Positions 39,353 to 48,605 of a DNA stretch of 64,000 nt are shown piece after piece. Every line of letters begins with the position of its first letter. The first letter of the stretch is position 1. The position numbers and the translations under genes are program-made. A model generated the notes under the pieces. That model did not search any database. It saw only the letters and a program-made list of their open reading frames with translations, and was not told the DNA's origin. This stretch comes from Kangiella shandongensis. GTDB lineage: Bacteria > Pseudomonadota > Gammaproteobacteria > Enterobacterales > Kangiellaceae. The stretch covers positions 124,001 through 188,000 of the forward strand of contig NZ_JACNML010000001.1 in the NCBI RefSeq assembly GCF_020005365.1, in the 5' to 3' direction.

Positions 39353-40357
39353 TTGAATCAGTTGAAAGCAACCCAAAGTATTTCTAAGACAACATTAACA
39401 GCCGTCAGTGCTGCACTTATCCTTAGCGGCTGCTCTTTTAAGGAAGAGCGCGACGACGTTATCGTTCCTATTGTTGATGCCAGCCCAGCAAAGGTTCAGT
39501 CTCAGCACAAACCTGTTAAAAAGCAAAAGAAAGAAGTGCCTTCAACTCATACCTATACTGTTCAATCCGGTGACACGCTAGGCTTAATCGCACAAAAATT
39601 TCTCGGTGCCTCTAGCCGCTACACCGAATTAGTAGAACTTAATCAGCTGAATGTTAATGACGCCATCTATGTTGGTCAGAAGTTAAAACTTCCTCAAGAA
39701 GAACTTAGACAACTACCAAATGAAAAGAAAGAGCTGGCACAGCAAGACGCCTCTCAAACGGACGACAGCAGTGCTTCAGCCGACCATGAACAGTACCCAG
39801 ACTTGGCCAGGCTGATAAAGAATGAGCAATACAACCAGGCAATTCAGTGGATTCTTAATCAAGAAGACTGGGCTGGTAATGCGGCACTCCAACAAAAGCT
39901 TGTCGACAGCGCTCAGCAACAAGTAACGATTTACAAACGACAACAGAAAGTAGATGAGGCCAAAACCTTGCTGACCGGGCTCATTGCAGAAGATTCATTA
40001 AATGCATCATACAAAAATACTTTGCAAAAAGAGCTAACTGTACTAACAGCTGAACAGGAGCTTGTTAACGCTAAGCGTTATGCTGATAATCAAGAATTTG
40101 ATAAAGCCTACATAATACTATTGAGGGCTTGGCAACAGATAGGGCAGCCGTTAGAAGATAATATTTTATTCACGGGTTCACGCAACACTGTTTCTGAACA
40201 TTATCATCAAAAGGCATTACGCCATTATCGAAATCAGGAGCTCGAAGAAGCCCTGGGTTACTGGAAAAAGATCTTAGCCTTTAACCCAAACGATGATCTG
40301 GCGCTGGTGTATAGAGACAGGGTAAAAGCCCTACAAAATAAACTGGATAACCTATAA
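39353..40357 (+). CDS. LysM-domain lipoprotein with TPR-like repeats
   Basis: A protein of about 334 residues. It has a lipoprotein signal (LSGC box near residues 24-27, LILSGCSFKEE). A LysM domain with TYTVQSGDTLGLIAQKFLG ... VGQKLKLP spans about 66-118. The helical C-terminal region includes HYHQKALRHYRNQELEEALGYWKKIL, a TPR-like unit. The start is a TTG; TTG codons at 39353 and 39362 are both possible because AGGA fits neither well. It is probably an outer-membrane-anchored peptidoglycan-binding protein. It is convergent with the kinase gene, six bases apart. Confidence 0.8.
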   Translation: MNQLKATQSISKTTLTAVSAALILSGCSFKEERDDVIVPIVDASPAKVQSQHKPVKKQKKEVPSTHTYTVQSGDTLGLIAQKFLGASSRYTELVELNQLNVNDAIYVGQKLKLPQEELRQLPNEKKELAQQDASQTDDSSASADHEQYPDLARLIKNEQYNQAIQWILNQEDWAGNAALQQKLVDSAQQQVTIYKRQQKVDEAKTLLTGLIAEDSLNASYKNTLQKELTVLTAEQELVNAKRYADNQEFDKAYIILLRAWQQIGQPLEDNILFTGSRNTVSEHYHQKALRHYRNQELEEALGYWKKILAFNPNDDLALVYRDRVKALQNKLDNL

Positions 40358-40363
40358 ATTAAT

Positions 40364-42070
40364 TCATTTATTATTGGCTTCCTGTTTCGAGTCATCGTTC
40401 GAGTAGTCTAACAAAACCGTTTTATCTATTTCGGTCAGTCCCTTAATCGACTCGCTGACCTCATCCATGCTCATATGCTGGGTTTTGGTCAAACCTGCCA
40501 GCTTTTGAGTTAAATCATTAACTTCTTGCTGTAGACGACCAACCTCATCATGGGAATCAACCCTAATCAAATCCGCCTGACCGTGGGTTCTGATATCTTT
40601 AATGACCTGTCGCGCTTTATTAATACGCTGAGTGAATTTATTGGCGAGCCAATAGACGCCCGAGAACACAGCTAACATGATAACAAACATCCATATGATC
40701 ATGGTCAGTAATGAAGAGCGCGTTGCATTAATTAAGTTATTTCGCCCAATCGCAATAGTGGCGTAGCCAATTCCCTTATCCTGAAATGAGATAGGAGTAT
40801 CAAACAAAAAAGCATCTTGGCTAAAAGACTCATTATTTTCAAAGATGCGGCTGCCCTTGCTCCCACTAATCGGGCGACTCCCTTCAAAAATTTCAAACTT
40901 TCTACCGACCAACTCCTCTCTGCTACTACTCTGTATCTGATCCGACTTATCTCGGATCGAGAGGTATAAAATTTGTGAGTTTTCCACAATATCCAGAGTA
41001 ATCGCCTGCAGAGCCACATCCTCGCCCAACAATAAGGGCTCTGCCGTTTCACTGGATATAATTTGCGCCATCGAACTTCCATAATCATAAACCAGCTGGC
41101 TCATCAGTTCATTTTGACGGTCATAAACCCAAACCATGCCTAGTACCATTACCACGAAAACCAACGAGGACAGTGCAATAGCCCATCGTGCCCGCATCGA
41201 GAAAAACCGAATACCGGCAACACCCTGCCCACTTTGCTCAACCTCTTTTGCAAGCTCTTGTAATTCTTCGGTTAATTCATCCGTATCGTTATAGCGAAGG
41301 TCAGGATTTTTTTGCAGCAAGCGAAAAATGATGCTTTGCCAGATAAAACCCTGTTCAGAATAGGCATTTAATGGCTCTGGATTTTGCTGCAAAACAGCTT
41401 GCATCATGGCACCATAGTTAGCGGCCTGAAATGGCAGCTCACCCTTGGTTACCTTGTATAAAATGACGCCGAGAGAATACAAATCACTTTTAAAGTCGGT
41501 TCCTTTACCCGAGATCTGCTCCGGAGACATGTAGGCCGGGGTCCCCATAACCTTAGCTTGCTCGTCCTGACTCTCCCCTTCCAGATACTGATGCTCTATT
41601 CGCGCGATACCAAAGTCGGTAATTTTGAATCGTTTCCCTTCGTCCAGAACTAAGATATTCTCAGGCTTAATGTCTCTGTGTACCACGCCTTTTTTATGGG
41701 CATAATGCAGAGCAGAAGTCAGCTGGCACGCTAGCTCCAAAGCGGTATCCAGTGACATTGGCCCCTCATGGCTCAAATAATCATCCAGATTCTTACCTTC
41801 CAGCAGCTCCATTGCAATATAGGGCCGCTCCTGCCAGATCCCAACATCATAGATAGTAACAATGCCCGGGTGACTCAAGCCACCAGCAGCTCTCGCCTCA
41901 CGAAGAAAGAGCTGTCGATATTCTTCCTGCTCGACTAAGTCATGCTTCAATAGTTTAATGGCCAACGAGCGGCCAATTTCAGGATCCTTAGCCAAATAAA
42001 CAACAGACATAGCGCCACGACCGATTTCTTCAATCAGTTCGTAGCGACCTATGGTTAATTTATCTGACAT
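40364..42070 (-). CDS. Transmembrane Ser/Thr protein kinase with periplasmic sensor and HAMP-like tail
   Basis: 568 residues. An N-terminal Hanks-type kinase has GRGAMSVVYLAK, catalytic Lys39, HRDIKPENIL (about 131), DFGIA and GTPAYMSPEQ, so it is probably active. A first membrane helix follows at about 295-318. The next segment (about 320-450) is presumably periplasmic and contains LYLSIRDKSDQIQSS, a Cache-like look. A second helix (about 453-475) leads into a HAMP-like stretch with SHDEVGRLQQEVNDLTQKL. It is the last gene of a PP2C-FHA-kinase operon. Kinase and phosphatase probably set the phosphorylation state of the FHA partner or shared substrates. Confidence 0.9.
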   Translation of the reverse strand: MSDKLTIGRYELIEEIGRGAMSVVYLAKDPEIGRSLAIKLLKHDLVEQEEYRQLFLREARAAGGLSHPGIVTIYDVGIWQERPYIAMELLEGKNLDDYLSHEGPMSLDTALELACQLTSALHYAHKKGVVHRDIKPENILVLDEGKRFKITDFGIARIEHQYLEGESQDEQAKVMGTPAYMSPEQISGKGTDFKSDLYSLGVILYKVTKGELPFQAANYGAMMQAVLQQNPEPLNAYSEQGFIWQSIIFRLLQKNPDLRYNDTDELTEELQELAKEVEQSGQGVAGIRFFSMRARWAIALSSLVFVVMVLGMVWVYDRQNELMSQLVYDYGSSMAQIISSETAEPLLLGEDVALQAITLDIVENSQILYLSIRDKSDQIQSSSREELVGRKFEIFEGSRPISGSKGSRIFENNESFSQDAFLFDTPISFQDKGIGYATIAIGRNNLINATRSSLLTMIIWMFVIMLAVFSGVYWLANKFTQRINKARQVIKDIRTHGQADLIRVDSHDEVGRLQQEVNDLTQKLAGLTKTQHMSMDEVSESIKGLTEIDKTVLLDYSNDDSKQEANNK

Positions 42071-42077
42071 TAAAAGA

Positions 42078-42635
42078 TTAAAGGAATAACCAGATTAATA
42101 CGCCAATGAGCAACACCGCGGCAACACCAAGAGAACCCACCAACATCCAGTTGATTTCAGCCTGCTCTTCGTCCTGACTTTCCTGCGCATCGACCAGAGT
42201 AAATAAAAACTCCGTATGGCCTACCTGAATCTTGTCGCCGAAAGACAACTCTCGCTCAGAGACCTTTTCACCATTAACGATAGTACCGTTTGACGAAAGC
42301 AGGTTTAAAATTTTCCATTCACCATTATAGTAAGTGATTTGTGCGTGTGTCGAAGAGGCTGCCGGGTCATATATCGTAACTCCGTTACCTTTGCCACGAC
42401 CAATAACATTCTTACCATAGTCCAGAATAAAGGTTTGACCAGCATGAGGCTTGGTCGTTGCCAGTAATGCAGGCACTTTTGTTCCATCATCTTCTAACTT
42501 CTGAATTTCAGCAGCAATCATCCTATCAACTTCTTTAGAGTCAAAAACCAATGTTCCCTGCGGACCTGCTTTATCTTCTCGATATTCTTTATTCTTTCTT
42601 ACAGGTCTGTTTTTTGACGGATCTTGTGACGACAT
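42078..42635 (-). CDS. FHA-domain protein with C-terminal membrane anchor
   Basis: A 185-residue protein. The N-terminal part is charged, then an FHA domain (about 74-150) has GKNVIGRGKGNGV, ASSTHAQI and NLLSSNGTIVNGEKV, including the phosphothreonine-binding Arg and Ser. A single C-terminal helix (MLVGSLGVAAVLLIGVLIWLFL) makes it tail-anchored. It sits between the PP2C phosphatase and the kinase and is likely a reader of the kinase product at the membrane. Confidence 0.9.
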   Translation of the reverse strand: MSSQDPSKNRPVRKNKEYREDKAGPQGTLVFDSKEVDRMIAAEIQKLEDDGTKVPALLATTKPHAGQTFILDYGKNVIGRGKGNGVTIYDPAASSTHAQITYYNGEWKILNLLSSNGTIVNGEKVSERELSFGDKIQVGHTEFLFTLVDAQESQDEEQAEINWMLVGSLGVAAVLLIGVLIWLFL

Positions 42636-42647
42636 ACTTACCTCACG

Positions 42648-43439
42648 TTAACCTATTTTTAATAATTCTTTAATTTGATCGATAAAACTCTTTTTTTCAG
42701 GTTTCTTCGGTTCAACAACAGGCGAAGACAACAGAATGACCGAGACATTATCGCTACCCCCATTTTTACATGCAAGCGAGACCATATACTCTATTTTTGC
42801 TTGGTTATCTCGTTGCATGCGTAACGCACCAATCAACTCTGTGCGCGATAATTCATCATATAAACCATCACTGGCTAATAGAATGTGTTCACCATAATCC
42901 CACTCTCGCGTCAAAAAGCCAATATTTAATTGATGATCATTCTCAATCCCCAAGCATTGGGTTATAACGTGACGCTTCGGATGGTGTTTGGCTTGAGAGG
43001 GCTCCAGTAATCCTGCATTCATCAACTTTTGAACTAAGGTATGATCTTCAGTCAACTGCGTTAACTCACCAGTGATTTCATTCCACAGATAAGCACGGCT
43101 ATCGCCAACCCAGGCCAGCTCATAAGCATCACCTTTCGAATGCAAAGCCACCACCGTTGCCCCGCGGTCTTGCTCTTCATGACGATTATACGCTTTAATC
43201 ACAGAGTGAGCGGAATGGACAGCATTAAACAGGTTTGCCCCGGCAATAATGGATTTTCTAATTTCTTTAACCGTGTATAAACTGGCCTGCTCGCCTTGCT
43301 TCAGACCACCAACCCCATCAGACAATAGCCATAAGCCTAACTCGGATGAGCCATACACTTTATCGTCGTTATTTTGGCGAGACACACCTTTATGAGACAA
43401 CATTGCGGATGCAATGCGTTGAGTTTTTTGTTGTGACAT
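42648..43439 (-). CDS. PP2C-type Ser/Thr protein phosphatase
   Basis: A 263-residue phosphatase of the bacterial PP2C/Stp family. The acidic metal ligands are visible in NNDDKVYG, LLSDGVGGLKQGEQAS, WVGDSRAYL, LLASDGLYD and GSDNVSVILL. It is the first gene of the PP2C-FHA-kinase operon, with the FHA gene 12 bases downstream. It probably counteracts the kinase. Confidence 0.93.
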   Translation of the reverse strand: MSQQKTQRIASAMLSHKGVSRQNNDDKVYGSSELGLWLLSDGVGGLKQGEQASLYTVKEIRKSIIAGANLFNAVHSAHSVIKAYNRHEEQDRGATVVALHSKGDAYELAWVGDSRAYLWNEITGELTQLTEDHTLVQKLMNAGLLEPSQAKHHPKRHVITQCLGIENDHQLNIGFLTREWDYGEHILLASDGLYDELSRTELIGALRMQRDNQAKIEYMVSLACKNGGSDNVSVILLSSPVVEPKKPEKKSFIDQIKELLKIG

Positions 43440-43554
43440 TAACCCTCCTACTCTAGCCCACAGAGTGTAACCGTTTGCTTACATTAGGAATGTTAACCAA
43501 GCCACAATTTACTTTTAGTGACTTGAAGTCTATATACATAGTACCCATATAAGT

Positions 43555-43560
43555 TATAAT
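43555..43560 (+). promoter_or_regulatory. -10 element of the ssrA promoter
   Basis: TATAAT ends 12 bases before the mature 5' end of tmRNA, allowing a short 5' leader to be removed by RNase P. An alternative -10, TATAAG at 43548-43553, pairs with TTGAAG at 43523-43528. Confidence 0.6.
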
Positions 43561-43572
43561 GAACTGTTCCAT

Positions 43573-43923
43573 GGGGGCGAATCTGGCTTCGACGTGGATT
43601 ACGAAACTTTAGTTGCATGTCGAGATGTTCAGCGAATCTCGTAAAATCAAAGCTGAAAACTTATAGTTGCAAACGAAGACAACTACGCTTTAGCCGCTTA
43701 AGGCTAACTGTCTACTCTGAGCGTCCTTGGTAGGAGCTAGACAGTCATAGACAGGGACTCGCAGGTAACTGTGCTCGGCAGCCAACTGTTAAACTTTCCT
43801 CGAGACCGCCTTTGAAAGCCTGACCATTGGCTCGTTAAAGGTTAAATTAAAAATGGTTCTAAGCATGTAGATTCTGAAGCAGAGGATTTGCGGACGCGGG
43901 TTCGAGTCCCGCCGCCTCCACCA
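43573..43923 (+). ncRNA. ssrA: tmRNA
   Basis: 351 nt. The tRNA-like acceptor stem pairs 5' GGGGGCG with 3' CGCCTCC (one G-U), and CCA is encoded. The T arm GCGGGTTCGAGTCCCGC is present near the 3' end. The resume codon GCA is at 43669-43671. The tag reads A N E D N Y A L A A and stops at TAA, 43699-43701. It rescues stalled ribosomes with SmpB, encoded 4.3 kb upstream. A minus-strand open frame across its 3' half is an artefact. Confidence 0.97.
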
Positions 43924-43931
43924 AATAAACA

Positions 43932-43959
43932 AAGGCTCACCGAAAGGTGGGCCTTTTTT
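43932..43959 (+). terminator. Intrinsic terminator of ssrA
   Basis: AAGGCTCACC, loop GAAA, GGTGGGCCTT and six Ts. A classic rho-independent terminator just downstream of the CCA. Confidence 0.9.
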
Positions 43960-43973
43960 GTTGCTTCTTCTGA

Positions 43974-44420
43974 TTACTTTAAGTCCCAAAACGCATGGTA
44001 ACTTTTACCTTGCCAGTCTTGCACGGTCACCCAGAGTTTATCGCTTTCAGTCACTTGTTCGGGAAAAGGTGCATGGGCGTGTTTGAGGTCGCTGGCGCCG
44101 TGGATCACGCCGTCTACGCCTTCAGGCATGGGGGCTGGTGATTCACCGACACTCATGTAGGCGTAGCGGATTTTATCTGTGCAGCCTTCGCAGAACGTCA
44201 AACTGAAGTCTTTGAGGTACCCACCACCATAATCGTAAGCCGCTTCGTTGTTCAGCGGCATTGGCTGAACGGTAAAAGGACCTATATCTTTTTGCTCTAA
44301 CGGCTCGGGGAACGTCGGATTCATCTGGTGGTACAAATACCAAATTGGCAAAATCAACAACAGCCCATTAAGGCAGTATTTCCAGCGTTTTGTTGCTGCT
44401 TTTTTTGCAGGTTTAGCCAT
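43974..44420 (-). CDS. Unknown membrane-anchored periplasmic protein of the iron-uptake cluster
   Basis: A 148-residue protein. A basic N-terminus and one helix (LNGLLLILPIWYLYH) anchor it; the rest is periplasmic and contains a CEGC pair (about residue 77) and several His near the C-terminus (HAHAPF). It overlaps the end of the PepSY gene by 8 bases, so it belongs to that operon. The CxxC pair could bind a metal or form a disulfide. The family was not recognised. Confidence 0.75.
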   Translation of the reverse strand: MAKPAKKAATKRWKYCLNGLLLILPIWYLYHQMNPTFPEPLEQKDIGPFTVQPMPLNNEAAYDYGGGYLKDFSLTFCEGCTDKIRYAYMSVGESPAPMPEGVDGVIHGASDLKHAHAPFPEQVTESDKLWVTVQDWQGKSYHAFWDLK

Positions 44421-45570
44421 TAGCCAATTCCTCCTGTAACGTCTTGGACTTTACTTTCTTCGGGCTTTTTACAGTCCGTTTACTGTAAATCACAAAGCCG
44501 CTGATCGACATCATGCTCAATAACAGACCAAAAAAGAACCATAGAATCTTGGTCCAGATCCCACCCAAGGTGCCGTAGTGCAATGGATCCGTGATATGCA
44601 CGATGGTTTGCAACCCATTCATGGTGTCAGGCTGACGTAATTCCTCAACTGTCCCGGTCCAGGGGTTGACGTAAGCTTGGTGGCTGTAGGAATCATAAAA
44701 TACTTCGCCCCCCGAGCCCATGATCGTGAAATGACCACGATGGTGCTCTGGCATGGCGATATAGGAAGGCTCGAACCCTGGCATGACCTGTTCGGCGCTG
44801 TGCATTGCCGCTTCAAGTGAAATTCGCTGCGGAACCGCTTTCTGGTTTTGGCTGGTCGGCACTTGCTGGATCATCACGGCTTCGGGTTCGTCCCAGACGT
44901 CCGAGCCATTATGCCAGCCTATAGCTTGTATAAAGTAACAGAGCCCAGTCACCCCCATCACCATCAAAAACCATATCGACCAGACACCACTCAAACGATG
45001 AAAGTCACCAAAGAAAGTCCGCGCGCCTTTCTTTCGCCGCAAACGCGGCTGAGTAAATGATTTCCAAAACTTTTTATAAACGACCAAACCAGTGATCAAG
45101 GCACCCAGAGTCACTAGGGACATCAGCGAAACCAGGTAATATCCAATGCTGTAGCCTTCCTGCCATGGAAATAACAGCCAGCCATGCAATGAGCGCATAA
45201 ACTCGACGAAAGTGAAACCATTGTTAATTTCCTGGATCTCACCAGTATATTGATTGATATAAGCCATACCGACAGGGTGATCTTTGCTACTGAATCGAAT
45301 CGGTGTCACCAAATATGGCTCGAGCACCATCACCCCCTGAATCTTGGCATCGGGTATTTCTTCTTTAACCACATCCACCAGCTCGTATACCGGCTTAGCC
45401 TCCAGCTGCTGAGGATTATTAGCCCGAGCATTTGGATTGGTCAGCCACGTAAGCTCATGACTCAGTACAGCAATGGTTCCCGTTAAACATATAAAACTGA
45501 ACAAAATCCAGATGGGAAGCGAAAGCCAACCATGAACCTGAAACCATAAACGACGATTTTTTATTGCCAT
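44413..45570 (-). CDS. PepSY-associated TM protein, probable ferri-siderophore reductase
   Basis: A 385-residue inner-membrane protein of the PepSY_TM family (MAIKNRRLWFQVHGWLSLPIWILFSFICLTG). Four helices and two PepSY-like periplasmic domains are visible; His residues in the helices (FHRLSGVWSIWFLMVMG, THIT-type IVHITDPLHYG) fit heme-bound reduction. Such proteins, next to TonB siderophore receptors, are often ferric-siderophore reductases. The upstream TonB receptor gene and a Fur box support an iron role. Confidence 0.88.
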   Translation of the reverse strand: MAIKNRRLWFQVHGWLSLPIWILFSFICLTGTIAVLSHELTWLTNPNARANNPQQLEAKPVYELVDVVKEEIPDAKIQGVMVLEPYLVTPIRFSSKDHPVGMAYINQYTGEIQEINNGFTFVEFMRSLHGWLLFPWQEGYSIGYYLVSLMSLVTLGALITGLVVYKKFWKSFTQPRLRRKKGARTFFGDFHRLSGVWSIWFLMVMGVTGLCYFIQAIGWHNGSDVWDEPEAVMIQQVPTSQNQKAVPQRISLEAAMHSAEQVMPGFEPSYIAMPEHHRGHFTIMGSGGEVFYDSYSHQAYVNPWTGTVEELRQPDTMNGLQTIVHITDPLHYGTLGGIWTKILWFFFGLLLSMMSISGFVIYSKRTVKSPKKVKSKTLQEELANG

Positions 45571-45604
45571 TTTATCTAACCCAGATTAAAGAAAAGTACT
45601 AACG

Positions 45605-45639
45605 AAAAGGCACGGAACCTGTTTTCACAGGCCCGTGCC
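45605..45639 (-). terminator. Terminator/attenuator between the TonB receptor and PepSY genes
   Basis: GGCACGG and CCGTGCC form the outer stem and CCTGT/ACAGG the inner stem, with TTTT following on the minus strand. It would reduce read-through from the receptor into the PepSY gene. Confidence 0.65.
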
Positions 45640-45666
45640 AGTCCTTTTACGACTACAAGATTTGTT

Positions 45667-47826
45667 TTACATTCCCCAACGTACGGTCAGTGTATAGTTG
45701 CGTGGTGCACCGTAGTAGCCTTGTGCCCAATACAAACTGGTCAGGTATTTTTCATCCGTCACGTTGTCAACATTAAAGGTTGCCGAGAGATTATCCGAAA
45801 TTTCGTACCCTGCCATCAAACCGACGACTGCATAACTGTCCTGTTCAACGCTGAAAGGCTGGCCTGCATTTACACCAGTTGTAGCAACTCCCTGATCCCG
45901 ATAGATATCATCCTGCCATCTGACGTTCATTCCCAATCGTAAGGCTTCAAACTCAGGGAAAGTATATGAGCCCGATAAGCGTAGTGTATTTCGCGGTGTA
46001 AAGGTACGAACATCTTCACCATTCGCCCCCTCGATATCCACGTGCGTGAAACCACCTGACAGTTGCAAGCCTTTAGCCACCTGCCCCATCACGTCAAACT
46101 CATAGCCTTGACTGGACACGCCATCGACACCAATAAAGTAATCCTGACCTGTTGTTGTGTCGGTACCTGCATATTCAGCAATGTTGTTTTGCTCAGTATC
46201 AAAAACGGCAAAGCTCACGTTCAGCATATCGTCAAAGAACTCACCCTTGATGCCTAACTCATAGTTGACGCCATCAACTGGATCCAGACGATCACCATGA
46301 ATATTTTTTTCACGTTGAGGGTTAAAAATCTTAGTATAACTGCCATACAATGACAGGTTATCACTGACGTCATAAACCACACCGGCATACGGCGTGATTT
46401 CATTATCAATATTGTACTCTTTCGGCTGACCATAACTGGTTCCTTCCGAGTCCATACTGGTTGAACGGAAACCAGTAATCAAAGACAACTCATCCGCTAA
46501 TGACCAGCGTGCTGCCGCATAAAAGCTTTTCAATTCATCGGTAAAGTCGCTGCCATTTTCATAAGGTCCGAAGCCCGGTCTTGGATAATCACCAGTCCAG
46601 TCATCAAACGATGGTAATGACGTACCGATATCCTGACCGTATACAGATACATCATCGGCTTCTGAGCGCGACCAGTTAACACCAAAATTCGCCTGATGCG
46701 AACGCCCAGCCAGATTAAAAGAACCGTTCAAAGCAATATCGGCTAACAGTTGTTCATTTTTATAGCCATACAGACTTGAATAAGCAAATAAACCGCTTCG
46801 ATCTGGATTCAAACCACCGGCAGAATAAGCGTAAAATAAGGCGCTGTTAATGGTGTCCTTTCGCTTGCTGATGGTTGTGACCAGCTCCCAGTCATGGCCC
46901 AGATTATAGACTAGCTCGGCAAAGGTACGGTTAATCGTGCCATCCCAGTAAGACCAGTCGGTTGCAGTGCTACGCGACACGTCATAATCGACCTGAGTCC
47001 CGTCAGTATAATTCAGTGTTAAAGCCCCCCACATTGGGCTGTTAGGCTTATTATCCTGCGAGGTATGACCCACCGTTAATATAGCGTCTTCAGACAAATC
47101 AAACTCTAATACCCCATAGAAGATCTCTTTCTCCACAGAGTAACGATTCAAGTAAGAGTCTTTGTTCTGATAGGCACCAACAAAACGGCCTCGGATAGAA
47201 CCATCTTCATTCAGACTACCGGAGATATCCGTTTCAACACGCTGATTATCCCATGACCCAGCAATGGCAGCGATAGAAGCATGAAAGTCATCCGTTGGGC
47301 GTTTACGCACAAAGTTAACGGTTGCCGACGGATTGCCGGTACCCGACATCAGGCCGTTAGCACCACGGATCACTTCGATGCGATCATAGATCGCCACATC
47401 AATGTCACCGTAGGTATTACCGTAGACAAAAGGAACACCGACACCGTCATATTCAAAGTTCGTGATATCAAAACCTCGCGCACTGTAATAAGTGCGATCC
47501 GTTTCGACTTTCTCAACGTTGACGCCACTGGTGACCTGTAACACATCGTTGATGTTTTGCAGGGCAAAATCATCCATCTGTGCACGGGTGACAACCGAAA
47601 TCGCCTGCGGTGTTTCGCGTAACGTAAGCCCCATGCCAGTAGCGCTGCTGGCATCTTTCTCAAGATAAACGCCGTTTCCGTCAATCCCTTCACCAACGAC
47701 TTCTATCACTTCAGTTTCTTGATTGTCATCATCTTGCTTAGTGGTATTTTCTTCCGCATCGGCTCCCTGAATACTCAAAGCCCCCAATACTACTGCCACC
47801 GCAACATACACTTTTTTTGTCAACAT
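45667..47826 (-). CDS. TonB-dependent siderophore receptor
   Basis: A 719-residue outer-membrane receptor. It has a signal peptide (MLTKKVYVAVAVVLGALSIQGADA), a TonB-box-like ETEVIEVVGEG (about residues 36-46), a plug domain (about 60-180; GLTLRETPQAISVVTRAQMDD, IEVIRGANGLMSGTGNPSATVNFVRKRP) and a 22-strand barrel ending in NYTLTVRWGM. The plug motif RGANGLMSGTGNP is typical of hydroxamate/ferrichrome-like siderophore receptors. A Fur box lies 62 bases upstream of the start. Confidence 0.95.
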   Translation of the reverse strand: MLTKKVYVAVAVVLGALSIQGADAEENTTKQDDDNQETEVIEVVGEGIDGNGVYLEKDASSATGMGLTLRETPQAISVVTRAQMDDFALQNINDVLQVTSGVNVEKVETDRTYYSARGFDITNFEYDGVGVPFVYGNTYGDIDVAIYDRIEVIRGANGLMSGTGNPSATVNFVRKRPTDDFHASIAAIAGSWDNQRVETDISGSLNEDGSIRGRFVGAYQNKDSYLNRYSVEKEIFYGVLEFDLSEDAILTVGHTSQDNKPNSPMWGALTLNYTDGTQVDYDVSRSTATDWSYWDGTINRTFAELVYNLGHDWELVTTISKRKDTINSALFYAYSAGGLNPDRSGLFAYSSLYGYKNEQLLADIALNGSFNLAGRSHQANFGVNWSRSEADDVSVYGQDIGTSLPSFDDWTGDYPRPGFGPYENGSDFTDELKSFYAAARWSLADELSLITGFRSTSMDSEGTSYGQPKEYNIDNEITPYAGVVYDVSDNLSLYGSYTKIFNPQREKNIHGDRLDPVDGVNYELGIKGEFFDDMLNVSFAVFDTEQNNIAEYAGTDTTTGQDYFIGVDGVSSQGYEFDVMGQVAKGLQLSGGFTHVDIEGANGEDVRTFTPRNTLRLSGSYTFPEFEALRLGMNVRWQDDIYRDQGVATTGVNAGQPFSVEQDSYAVVGLMAGYEISDNLSATFNVDNVTDEKYLTSLYWAQGYYGAPRNYTLTVRWGM

Positions 47827-47887
47827 GCTTCAACCTTAACTTCGCTTTATAGCCCAACAATGCAATATCGCATCAAATTTTCGCGAA

Positions 47888-47902
47888 TGATAACGCTTCT
47901 CA
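47888..47902 (-). promoter_or_regulatory. Fur box upstream of the TonB receptor
   Basis: The minus-strand sequence TGAGAAGCGTTATCA matches 12 of 14 informative positions of TGATAAT-N-ATTATCA. It lies 62 bases before the receptor ATG. Confidence 0.75.
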
Positions 47903-47970
47903 TTTGTGACTTCAATACTATTTGTGTTTTTTTATATGCCGCTTTAGGCAAGATTAAGAACTGAAAAGTA

Positions 47971-47998
47971 AAAAAAGCCAGTTAGTAACTAACCGGCT
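47971..47998 (-). terminator. Terminator of the nirK operon
   Basis: AGCCGGTTAG / CTAACTGGCT, a 10-base stem with one mismatch, loop TTA, followed by a run of Ts on the minus strand. It lies 40 bases past the SCO gene stop. Confidence 0.9.
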
Positions 47999-48037
47999 CT
48001 ATATGACAGTGTAAAATGTAAGGATAAATGGTTAGAT

Positions 48038-48604
48038 TCAGCGGCTGATAATGCGCTGGACAGTTTCTTGTGCTTTATCAATGTCACCGATTTCCTGAAA
48101 CAGAACTCGCCCATTTTCGTCTAAAACTGTCATCAAGTTTGAGTGTGCGACTTCGTTATCATCGCTTTTTTTGTACTTAATATTCAGCGCCATGGCCAGA
48201 CTTCTAACGTCCTGTTCTGAACCGGTTAGCAATGTCCAGCTCTTCGGATCCAGCTTGCGCCGTTTGGCGAACGACTTTAACACCTCAGGGGTATCTGAGT
48301 CTGGTGTTAATGAAATTAACACAAAACCGACTCGCTCCTGCTCATTTTTGGGAAGTGACTTTTGAACTTCCTGCATCGTCGCTACAATTGTTGGACAGGT
48401 ATGCATACAGTGAGTATAGATTAGACTCACTACCTGCTTTTTGCCTTTTAACTGTCCAATGTTTAGCGACTCTTCATCTTGAGTCGTCCACTGACTACCC
48501 AGTTGGTAAATAGAGTCTCCAGGCATATCGCCAGCAATCACTACTGAATGAGCAGCAAGACCTAAGACACTACTAATTAGAATATTCGTTAGCCATTGTT
48601 TCAT
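48038..48604 (-). CDS. SCO1/SenC family copper chaperone-like thioredoxin
   Basis: A protein of about 188 residues from the ATG at 48604. GGAG precedes it; an ATG at 48616 would overlap the upstream gene. An N-terminal signal (NILISSVLGLAAHSVVIA) is followed by the thioredoxin fold with CMHTC and the distal His in VAHSNLMTV. SCO proteins deliver copper to redox centres. Being the last gene of the nirK operon, it probably loads copper into NirK rather than cytochrome oxidase. It is downstream of an FGE-like gene with its own GGAG. Confidence 0.9.
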   Translation of the reverse strand: MKQWLTNILISSVLGLAAHSVVIAGDMPGDSIYQLGSQWTTQDEESLNIGQLKGKKQVVSLIYTHCMHTCPTIVATMQEVQKSLPKNEQERVGFVLISLTPDSDTPEVLKSFAKRRKLDPKSWTLLTGSEQDVRSLAMALNIKYKKSDDNEVAHSNLMTVLDENGRVLFQEIGDIDKAQETVQRIISR

Positions 48605-48605
48605 A

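Noticed and set aside
43789-43989. 66-codon minus-strand open frame across the 3' half of ssrA
   Set aside because: It overlaps the tmRNA T arm, CCA end and terminator. It is a typical false gene on the opposite strand of tmRNA.
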